DNA from: Dermacoccus abyssi
GTDB lineage: Bacteria; Actinomycetota; Actinomycetes; Actinomycetales; Dermatophilaceae
Assembly (NCBI RefSeq): GCF_003515945.1
Contig: NZ_QWLM01000006.1
Location: forward strand, 1 to 64,000
DNA: 64,000 nucleotides
Reading direction: 5' to 3'
Below are positions 18,638 through 25,403 of the stretch, piece after piece. Below the pieces are notes generated by a model that was given only the letters and a program-made list of their open reading frames with translations, searched no databases and had not been told where the DNA came from. Positions within the stretch are counted from its first letter, which is position 1; every line of letters starts with the position of its first letter. Position numbers and translations under genes: made by a program.

Positions 18638-18966
18638 GCCTTGAACACGTGTCGGCGGATCGAAGCGACGTTGGTGAAGATACGCAGGCCGAGCACGACC
18701 ACGACGCCGGTGGACAGCTGGTTACCGACACCCAGTTGGTCGCCGAGGAACACGATGAACGCGGCGACGACGACGTTCGACAGGAACGAGACGACGAAAA
18801 CCTTGTCGTCGAACAATCCGTCGAGGGCTGCACGGATACCGCCGAACAGCGCATCGAGCGCGGCGATGACGGCGATCGGCAGGTACGGCTGCATCCACAA
18901 CGGAACGTCGGGGTGCAGCCACAGGCCGAGCACGAGGCCGATCACGAGGCCGATGGCGGGAATCAC
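18634..18966 (-). CDS. Small basic protein (DUF1290 / Sbp)
   Basis: This 110-residue membrane protein starts at GTG 18966, five bases after AGGAG. It has three hydrophobic segments, beginning VIPAIGLVIGLVLGLWL, and the family core IAVIAALDALFGGIRAALDGLFDDKVFVVSFLSN. Sbp-type proteins are found in Gram-positive division or envelope clusters between two DUF881 genes, exactly as here. Overlap with the next gene suggests coupled translation and a complex with the DUF881 proteins, which is inference. Confidence 0.85.
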   Translation of the reverse strand: MIPAIGLVIGLVLGLWLHPDVPLWMQPYLPIAVIAALDALFGGIRAALDGLFDDKVFVVSFLSNVVVAAFIVFLGDQLGVGNQLSTGVVVVLGLRIFTNVASIRRHVFKA

Positions 18967-18995
18967 GTCAGCTCCTAACGAGGGGAAGGGCGAAG

Positions 18996-19892
18996 TCAGC
19001 GCACCGGCTGAGCGTGGGCGATACGGATGGTTCCTTGCGCAGGCACCGTGACGTTGCCACGGGAGGTGGAGATGGTGAAATCCGATTTCCGCAGCGACGT
19101 GAGGTAGTCCCCCGAGAACCCGCTCTCGAACTTGTTCTGCATGTCGCTCGGACCGATCGCGGTGACGGTGTACGGCGTCGCGAGCGGACGGTAGTTGACG
19201 AGGATGGCCGAGCCGGCGAAGCGCACCGCGCTGAGTGATGTGATGCGCTGACCGTTGACGCTGACGGCGGTCGCCCCCGAGGACCACAGACCGTTGATGA
19301 CGTGCTGCAGATCGCTCGAGGTGAGGGCGTTCTCGTCCTCACCGGTGCGCGGATCGCTGTCGGCTGCATCGGCCTCGGCGTCCTCGGGGTTCTCGATGAC
19401 GACGGTGAGCCCGGGCCCGCTGACGGCGGCCGCTCCAGCGGTGCGCTCACCGGCCGTGAGGTCGGCGCTCAGGTTCGAGCGCTCCTGGCGGGTCAACGCT
19501 GACGAACGGTTCGAGTCCAGTTCCGTGCGTAGTGCCTCCACCTCGGCGGCGGAGTCGTCGTTCGCCTTCTGTTTCGCCTCGACCTGTTCCGCGAGTTGCG
19601 CGTGACGATCGGCCTGCACCGAATCCGGCACTCGCAGGGCATGGGCCGCCGCGCCGAGAAGGAAGCCGAGGGCGATGACCGTCACGACGAGCAGCGGCGA
19701 ACGGCCCGGACGACGAACCAGCCCCTCACCCGTTGCCTCGCGCTTGCGGGCCACGTCTTCGTAGAGGGGGTCGATCGGCCGCTTCATGGCGTCGAAGATG
19801 AGCGCCATGCTCGCGGCCGGGTCCTGGACACGTACCTCGCGCGTCGTTCCCGGCGAGCGCGGCTTGCGTCGGATGAGTCGGTGCGGTGCCAT
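18996..19892 (-). CDS. DUF881 membrane-anchored protein (first copy)
   Basis: This 298-residue protein has a basic N-terminus, a membrane helix (SPLLVVTVIALGFLLGAAAHAL), a coiled-coil region and the DUF881 domain with VSGPGLTVVIENPEDAE, LQHVINGLWSSGATAVSVNGQRI and VTAIGPSDMQ. The ATG at 19892 overlaps the stop of the CDP-alcohol transferase gene by one base (TGATG), which fixes the start better than the upstream open extension. It pairs with the second DUF881 gene and the small basic protein downstream. Confidence 0.85.
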   Translation of the reverse strand: MAPHRLIRRKPRSPGTTREVRVQDPAASMALIFDAMKRPIDPLYEDVARKREATGEGLVRRPGRSPLLVVTVIALGFLLGAAAHALRVPDSVQADRHAQLAEQVEAKQKANDDSAAEVEALRTELDSNRSSALTRQERSNLSADLTAGERTAGAAAVSGPGLTVVIENPEDAEADAADSDPRTGEDENALTSSDLQHVINGLWSSGATAVSVNGQRITSLSAVRFAGSAILVNYRPLATPYTVTAIGPSDMQNKFESGFSGDYLTSLRKSDFTISTSRGNVTVPAQGTIRIAHAQPVR

Positions 19893-20482
19893 CACACCGC
19901 CCGCGCGCGAACGACCTTCAGCATCTCGCGCACCTGGACGGCGTACAGCAGGCCGGCGAGCCAGTACAGGCACACACCCCACAGGACGAAGGCCCAGGCG
20001 GTAGGGCGCGCCAGGTCACCGGCAGCGCCCTCGATCTCGGCGAGCAGGAGAAGGGGGAAGGCGTACAGAAGGTTGAAGGTGGCCGCCTTGCCGATGAAGT
20101 GCACCGGCGGCAGCGGAAGGTTGTGCCGACGGACGGTGGGCGCCATCGTGAGGATGAAGACTTCGCGCAGAACCAGGGCGAGCACCACCCACATCGGCAG
20201 GATTCCACGCATCGCGAGGCAGACGATCGTCGCGACGATGTAGAGCCGGTCAGCCATCGGGTCGAGGATGGCTCCGAGACGCGACTGCATGTCGAACTTG
20301 CGGGCGATCTTGCCATCGAGGTAATCGGTGAACCCCGCCACCATGAGGACGACGAGGGCCGTCTTGTCCCACTCCGAAAGGATCAGCCAGACGAACGCCG
20401 GAACACCGACGAGCCGCAGGAAGGACAGCACGTTCGGCACCGTCCAGATGCGGCTCGAAAGCTCCGGTTCAGCGGTCGTCAC
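19892..20482 (-). CDS. CDP-alcohol phosphatidyltransferase family protein (PgsA2-like)
   Basis: This 196-residue integral membrane enzyme has the complete catalytic motif D-x2-D-G-x2-A-R-x8-G-x3-D-x3-D (Asp53, Asp56, Asp74, Asp78). It would transfer a phosphatidyl group from CDP-diacylglycerol to an alcohol; phosphatidylglycerophosphate or cardiolipin synthesis are the candidates from its position equivalent to Rv1822. A separate PI-phosphate synthase is present at 63.2 kb, so this one is not likely to be that. It heads the DUF881 operon. Confidence 0.85.
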   Translation of the reverse strand: MTTAEPELSSRIWTVPNVLSFLRLVGVPAFVWLILSEWDKTALVVLMVAGFTDYLDGKIARKFDMQSRLGAILDPMADRLYIVATIVCLAMRGILPMWVVLALVLREVFILTMAPTVRRHNLPLPPVHFIGKAATFNLLYAFPLLLLAEIEGAAGDLARPTAWAFVLWGVCLYWLAGLLYAVQVREMLKVVRARAV

Positions 20483-20578
20483 AGGCCAAGACTAGGCGAT
20501 GGCCCCGCGCGGCGCGCACCGACCGTCGAGCCCGCGGCCCCTAGCATGGAGCCGTACTGCACCGACCCCGAGGAGCTC

Positions 20579-21400
20579 ATGTCCGCCGCACGCAACACCC
20601 TGTTCACCGCGCTCGCCTGCCTGAGCGCGGCCGCCGCCTCCCTGACGGCGCCGGCGTCCGCGCAATCACCCGCTGAGGCCTCTGCCCCCGCGAGCGCCGC
20701 GACGACGACCGCCACCGGCCTGCGTGCCGCGTCGAACGCCCTGTACGAGAACTGGGCCGGCTACCAGGTTGCGGCGAAGAACCCGACGCAGGCCCGGGGT
20801 TCGTGGACGGTACCGAAGGCGTCGTGGCCCGGACGTGACGGCTACTCGAACATGTGGGTGGGCCTCGGCGGCGGAAACCGTGCGCAGGGCCAGCTCATCC
20901 AGGCCGGAACGGAGCACGACTCGAAGTGTGTCGCCCTCCGGGCGGGCAAGTGCTCGAAGTGGAAGAACGACTACTACCTGTGGGTCGAGACGTTCCCTCA
21001 GCGCTCGCAGGAACGCATCACGAATCTCCCCGTCTCCCCCGGTGACCCTGTCCGGGTCGCGGTGCGCTGGTCGGCGCGGGACAGCCGTGCCTACTTCACG
21101 CTGTGCAACGAGCGCCTCCAGCGCTGTGTCGTGACCTCCCGCGCCACGAGCGCGCCGAAGGGCGTTGCCGAGTTCGTGCTCGAACGCCCGAGCCGCGCCG
21201 ACGGACGCCCGCTCGCCCTCGCGAACACGGGCACCGTCTCGTTCCGTCAGCTCAGCGTCACCGACGCCTCGGGCACGCGGGTGCCGAAGAAGATGGCCCA
21301 CACGCGCATCTTGATGTTCAACGGCAACCTGCTCGCATCGCCGGGCGCGTGGTCGGCGAGCGGCAACGGCTTCCCGGTGACGTTCAAGCGCGCGGCCTGA
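20579..21400 (+). CDS. Exported G1 (glutamic) peptidase-like protein
   Basis: This 273-residue protein has a Sec signal (LFTALACLSAAAASLTAPASAQ, cleavage likely after ASA) and a beta-rich body with ENWAGYQ, ARGSWTVPKAS, MWVGLGGGNRAQGQLIQAGTE and AEFVLERPS. These are the landmarks of the G1/eqolisin fold, whose catalytic pair is a Gln and a Glu; LIQAG and FVLERP are the likely counterparts. Four cysteines could form two disulfides. ATG 20579 is chosen because GAGGAG lies just before it and the signal peptide begins there. Activity is not proven by sequence. Confidence 0.7.
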   Translation: MSAARNTLFTALACLSAAAASLTAPASAQSPAEASAPASAATTTATGLRAASNALYENWAGYQVAAKNPTQARGSWTVPKASWPGRDGYSNMWVGLGGGNRAQGQLIQAGTEHDSKCVALRAGKCSKWKNDYYLWVETFPQRSQERITNLPVSPGDPVRVAVRWSARDSRAYFTLCNERLQRCVVTSRATSAPKGVAEFVLERPSRADGRPLALANTGTVSFRQLSVTDASGTRVPKKMAHTRILMFNGNLLASPGAWSASGNGFPVTFKRAA

Positions 21401-21410
21401 CGCTGCCGGT

Positions 21411-22907
21411 TCAGCCCGCCTGGGGTTCGATCCGGCGGATGGTGTCGTCGCCGTCGTCCGCGCGGACCGCCGAGGGCTTGAGCAGCTGCTGGAGCCGCAG
21501 CGGGAACTTCATGGCGACGAGGAGGATGACGATTCCCGTGAACGACGCGGAGAGCACGATGATCGCTCGACCGAGCGACATCGTCTCCGCGAGCGCGGCT
21601 CCGACGACGGGCGACACCGCTCCACCGAGTGCGCCGACGTTGTAGGTGAAGCCGAGCGCTGCGGCGCGCTTCTCGATGGAGAACCAGCTCACCATCCACT
21701 TGGGCACGAGGCCGCCGACGCCGGCGCCGAAGCACTGCTGGACGAACAGCAGCAACCCGATGAGGGGCGCGTGGTCCGAGGTCAGCGTGAAGATCGGCCA
21801 CAGCAAGGGTAGGGAGATGAGCAGGCTGCCCCAGTAGGCGCGAGTCGTGCCGAAGCGGTCGCCGGTGAAACCGGCCAGGATCGCACCGAAAGCCGTACCG
21901 AATCCGCTCCAGAAGAGGATGTCGCTGACTTCTCCGGGCGAGAGACCGAGGTCGGTCTTGAGGTAGGTCGGCAGCAGGGCCGTGATGGGCCAGGCGAAGA
22001 AGAACACGGTGAAGACCACGACCGTCACGGCAACGGCGGTGGGCCAGCGCTGAGGCTCGAACTGCACGAGGAACCAGACGAACACTGCCGTGATGAAGAC
22101 GGACATCGGTGCGACGGTCCCTGCGCCGTGGACGTAACCACCGAAGATGGCGAGGAGAACCGCGAACGTCGCCAGGGTGAGGAGGACGTTGAGAATGCGG
22201 TGCGGGCCGCGGTAGAGCGTCGTGAACATGTCAGGCGTTGCATCCACCCGACCGGAGTCCTTCGCCCGGCGGAAGTCCTCCGGTTCGGGCAGACCACGGC
22301 GCAGCCAGAGGGCGAGCACGATCGGCACGAGACCGATGGCGAACAGCGCTCGCCAGCCCCACGCGGGCACCACGAAGCGGTAGACCTGAGCGACCAGCAC
22401 TCCACCGATGGAGAAGCCGCTGATGAGGAAGGCGCTCGCCTTGTTACGCAGGTGCTGCGGCCACGACTCGATGACGTAGGTGGCGCTCGCGGAATACTCC
22501 CCCGCCATGCCGAAGCCGATGAGAAGGCGTGCGGCGAACATCATGACGTAGCCGGTGGAGACTGCACACAACAGTGAACCGAGGGAGAACGTGACGATGG
22601 CGAGCACCATGGCGTCACGGCGTCCGAGGGTGTCGGCGATGGCGCCGAGCACGAGACCTCCGAACCAGCGGGAGACGAACGCCGCGCTGATGAGGGTGGC
22701 GGCCTGGACGCCGTTGAGGTCGAACTCGTCGGCCACCTCGGTGAGGACGAGCGTGATGATGACGAAGTCGAAACCGTCGAGCAGGTACCCGAGCCACGCG
22801 GCCCAGAAGGACTTCCACTGCGTCGGGCTGACCTCGCGGTACCAGGGCAGGTCGGACGCGGGCGCGTCGTCACGCGGCGGGCGCTCGGAGGCGGATGGCG
22901 TCGTCAT
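21411..22907 (-). CDS. MFS transporter, metabolite:H+ symporter type
   Basis: This 498-residue protein has twelve predicted membrane helices. The MFS loop motif after helix 2 is GAIADTLGRRDAM, and GYLLDGFDFVIITLVL in helix 1 with the Asp-rich opening matches the aromatic-acid/sialate symporter families (AAHS, SHS). A central cytoplasmic loop contains LPEPEDFRRAKDSG. The start at ATG 22907 was taken because the open frame upstream runs into the divergent DinB gene. The substrate is not clear; an organic acid is the family expectation. Confidence 0.82.
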   Translation of the reverse strand: MTTPSASERPPRDDAPASDLPWYREVSPTQWKSFWAAWLGYLLDGFDFVIITLVLTEVADEFDLNGVQAATLISAAFVSRWFGGLVLGAIADTLGRRDAMVLAIVTFSLGSLLCAVSTGYVMMFAARLLIGFGMAGEYSASATYVIESWPQHLRNKASAFLISGFSIGGVLVAQVYRFVVPAWGWRALFAIGLVPIVLALWLRRGLPEPEDFRRAKDSGRVDATPDMFTTLYRGPHRILNVLLTLATFAVLLAIFGGYVHGAGTVAPMSVFITAVFVWFLVQFEPQRWPTAVAVTVVVFTVFFFAWPITALLPTYLKTDLGLSPGEVSDILFWSGFGTAFGAILAGFTGDRFGTTRAYWGSLLISLPLLWPIFTLTSDHAPLIGLLLFVQQCFGAGVGGLVPKWMVSWFSIEKRAAALGFTYNVGALGGAVSPVVGAALAETMSLGRAIIVLSASFTGIVILLVAMKFPLRLQQLLKPSAVRADDGDDTIRRIEPQAG

Positions 22908-22955
22908 GGCGTCAGCATAGGCAGTGTCTGCAGCGTGGGGCGTAGCGTTGGTGCC

Positions 22956-23468
22956 ATGGATGCCATCACGCTCATGCTGGACCTCGCACAGCGCCCCCTC
23001 GACGCGGCCGGGTACCTGCGCCCGCAGCTGACCCACGAGAAACTCAACGCCCACCCTGGCGGGCACGACAACTCGATCGGATGGCTGCTGTGGCACACCG
23101 CGCGCGAGATCGACGCCCAGGTCGCGCAGTTGTCCGGCGACGAATTGATCTGGACGGCACAGGGTTTCGATGCGCGCTTCGGACTCGATGTCGACGATGA
23201 CGAGATCGGCTTCGGCCACAGCCCTGAGCAGGCGCGGGCGGTCGTCGTCACGGATGTCGCGTTGCTGTTCGAGCACCTCGAGGCGGCCGTGGCGGCGCAG
23301 AAGGCGTACATCAGCTCGCTGTCCGCCGCGGACCTCGACGACGTCGTCAACGACTCGTGGGATCCGCCCGTGACGCGCGGCGCACGCCTCGTCAGCTGCA
23401 CCGAGGACGCGCTGCTGCACCTCGGCCAGGCGCTCTACGTCGCCGGCATGACATCGCTCGGGGAATGA
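22956..23468 (+). CDS. DinB-family (mycothiol-transferase-like) protein
   Basis: This 170-residue protein is a four-helix DinB/DUF664-type fold. It has the metal-site pattern SIGWLLWHTAREIDAQVAQLSG, RPLDAAGYLRPQLTHEKLNAHPGG at the N-terminus and a C-terminal His in EDALLHLGQALYVAG. In Actinobacteria such proteins are putative mycothiol-dependent S-transferases. ATG 22956 is preferred to the upstream GTG at 22935, as the conserved part starts here. The substrate is unknown. Confidence 0.72.
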   Translation: MDAITLMLDLAQRPLDAAGYLRPQLTHEKLNAHPGGHDNSIGWLLWHTAREIDAQVAQLSGDELIWTAQGFDARFGLDVDDDEIGFGHSPEQARAVVVTDVALLFEHLEAAVAAQKAYISSLSAADLDDVVNDSWDPPVTRGARLVSCTEDALLHLGQALYVAGMTSLGE

Positions 23469-23530
23469 CGAGCCGTGGGCTGCGTCAGGCCGTCGTTCAC
23501 GATGTACCAGGCTCCAGGGTGAACACAGAA

Positions 23531-23568
23531 ACGTTCGGGCCTCACGCCATCGCGTGAGACCCGAACGT
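23531..23568. terminator. Terminator hairpin, probably the original one behind tRNA-Pro
   Basis: ACGTTCGGGCCTCACGC pairs with GCGTGAGACCCGAACGT (17-bp stem, one mismatch, loop CATC). It lies six bases outside the left attachment repeat. Before island insertion it would have stood directly behind tRNA-Pro (minus strand), and it also follows the plus-strand DinB gene, so it can serve both. Confidence 0.7.
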
Positions 23569-23573
23569 CCTCG

Positions 23574-23616
23574 GTCGGGCTGACAGGATTTGAACCTGCG
23601 ACCTCTTGACCCCCAG
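23574..23616 (-). repeat. Left attachment repeat: duplicated 3' part of tRNA-Pro
   Basis: These 43 bases match 32327-32369 at 41 positions and in the same orientation; they cover the acceptor 3' strand, T arm and part of the anticodon loop region of tRNA-Pro(GGG). No other tRNA parts follow, so it is not a tRNA gene but an attachment-site copy. The two C-to-T differences suggest the insertion is not recent. Confidence 0.92.
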
Positions 23617-23708
23617 GCGTCCAGACGGCTCCGCCAGAGCCGAAATCCCCATGATTCCGGGGCTCAGATCATGCAGAGGACGTCACGAGATGCATGGGTT
23701 ACAGGAGT

Positions 23709-23730
23709 CTGGTCCCCTTCTGGTTCCCTT
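23709..23730 (+). repeat. Arm-type-like direct repeat near the left island end
   Basis: CTGGTCCCCTTCTGGTTCCC resembles the CTGGTCCCCTTTTGGTGCCC block at 32158-32178 inside the right end. Repeats of this GGTCCCC type near the ends of tRNA-integrated elements may be integrase arm-binding sites; this function is inference. The remaining bases from 23617 to 23750 contain no recognisable gene. Confidence 0.45.
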
Positions 23731-23750
23731 TCGAAGACGATCCCCGAGGT

Positions 23751-25403
23751 CTACCAGCCTTGCCTCAAGACCTCAGCTTCCTCAAGACCTACCCGAGAAA
23801 ACTCAGAGGACAGACGCTCCACCACCCTCTGTGCATGGTCAGTCTTGAGGTCGCCAACCCATCGCCACGAACCGCCTCTCCCTTTCACTTTCACCTCGGA
23901 GAACCGCCCGACTTTCCGGTACCAGCGAACTTGCACGGTTCCGGCGGAGCCGCCGTTGAACTCACGCATCAGAATCCGCGAAGGCTTGGGAACTACCCGT
24001 AACCGCACATAGCCACCTGATGCCTGAGGGTCGGGAACCGTTAGATCACTCGGAGCGCGGTCCCCTTCGCTAACGGTTTCAAGCAGCAACAACGGGAACA
24101 TCCTGGTCCCGTCGATCCGGACGCTATCGCAAAGTGGTTGAACGCACACCGCGTATTCTCCCTTTTGCTCCACGATCGTTCCGAGTTGCAAGACCGGCGA
24201 TGGGTTGGCGTACCTGCTGCGTAGCGACATTCGCATCGAGAACACCTGATCTGAAAGCCGCTTCTCCTCCAGAGTCTCCACGAAAAGATGAGTTGCCTCG
24301 GCGGCGAGCTTCTTCCTTCCGATGCCAACGTCCTGCAGCTTCTGCACTGTTTCGGGGCTGAACCCTTCCGCAAGAAGCTGGAGCCGGAGCTCCGCGGTCA
24401 TTGAGTCGAGGGTCGACACACCTCGCGAGCCAATCCCGCTGTTGTGCTTGAGCCACTCACGAACACGCGGTAAGCCCACATGCGAACCGACTTCATGGTC
24501 CTGCACGATCGCCGCCAACTCAGACGAAATCAGGCCTTCAACCTGTCGCTCGACGTCTTCTGGATGAACTAGAGATACGCGCTGGCCAAGCACGGCGCCG
24601 TCGATCTCTGGCCCCAGGGCGGCGAGCAGCCGGTGAGCATCGTTTCGGATACCCGCGAGAGCGGAGAGCGAAGCAGTCGTTACAAGCCCGACGCTATGGC
24701 GACCAAATTCCTCAACGACGACATTTGGCAAGTCAGAAACGGCGCGGCGGCGATCCGCGAGCTCCGTCGAGATGCTCTGCACATGCTCCTTTGCGAAGAC
24801 AGAAACTCGGACCGGACCGCGGCTGAACGCTACGTGACGATCATCGTCCCATTTCAGCTCGTCCTCGTCCAAGCTATCGCTGGTGGCATCGGCTATACGA
24901 TCCGTGATCTGCCTAAGGTCTGGTTCCCCTGTATACACCGTGACCAAACGGAGCCGCCTGCGGGGAGACTTAGTGTCGTCGCGTAAAACTGCTCGGATCA
25001 ATTTCTCTGATGTCGCACCATTGTCGCCGTTGAGGTTCCAATCTAGAATTAGCGCGTCGGCTCGCTTCGCTGTGCGAACGAATGCCGACCTGAAATCTTC
25101 ATTCTCTTCCGCCGACTGCGGCGACAGAATGGCGCAGGATAGAGCCGCCTCTGCAAAACTTCGCGAGACTGCTTGAACATCAAGTTCATCGCCTTCGGTT
25201 GATGAGTTCGGTGCGATCAGCTTGAGTGGTGAACCAGCCGACGAAAATTCGTCGTTATCCCAGTCCTCATCGGCGACCTGCGTCGGTTCCGACTCTCTGC
25301 GAAACGCCTCGTCGTCGATCATCAAAATCGTCTGTAGAAACTCCATCACCTGTCGGCGTACATGAAGCTCGAATCTCGTAGCCAACTCAACTCTCGCTTT
25401 CAT
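23751..25403 (-). CDS. Receiver-like (response regulator-like) protein with unknown C-terminal region
   Basis: The 550-residue product has near its N-terminus TILMIDDEAFR (Asp30-Asp31, the acidic pair of a receiver domain), ALILDWNLNGD with Asp121 at the end of a strand, the phospho-acceptor position, and LVTVYTGE with Thr158 in the place of the conserved Thr/Ser. A 70-residue acidic insert separates the acidic pair from Asp121, so the domain is divergent. Residues about 200-550 match no family I recognise and lack a helix-turn-helix. The start at ATG 25403 overlaps the kinase gene by 17 bases. It is the natural phosphorelay partner of that protein. Confidence 0.75.
   Translation of the reverse strand: MKARVELATRFELHVRRQVMEFLQTILMIDDEAFRRESEPTQVADEDWDNDEFSSAGSPLKLIAPNSSTEGDELDVQAVSRSFAEAALSCAILSPQSAEENEDFRSAFVRTAKRADALILDWNLNGDNGATSEKLIRAVLRDDTKSPRRRLRLVTVYTGEPDLRQITDRIADATSDSLDEDELKWDDDRHVAFSRGPVRVSVFAKEHVQSISTELADRRRAVSDLPNVVVEEFGRHSVGLVTTASLSALAGIRNDAHRLLAALGPEIDGAVLGQRVSLVHPEDVERQVEGLISSELAAIVQDHEVGSHVGLPRVREWLKHNSGIGSRGVSTLDSMTAELRLQLLAEGFSPETVQKLQDVGIGRKKLAAEATHLFVETLEEKRLSDQVFSMRMSLRSRYANPSPVLQLGTIVEQKGEYAVCVQPLCDSVRIDGTRMFPLLLLETVSEGDRAPSDLTVPDPQASGGYVRLRVVPKPSRILMREFNGGSAGTVQVRWYRKVGRFSEVKVKGRGGSWRWVGDLKTDHAQRVVERLSSEFSRVGLEEAEVLRQGW

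Noticed and set aside
23576-23670. A second tRNA gene at the left island end
   Set aside because: Only the 3' 43 bases match a tRNA; D arm, anticodon 5' side and acceptor 5' strand are missing, so it is an attachment-site copy.
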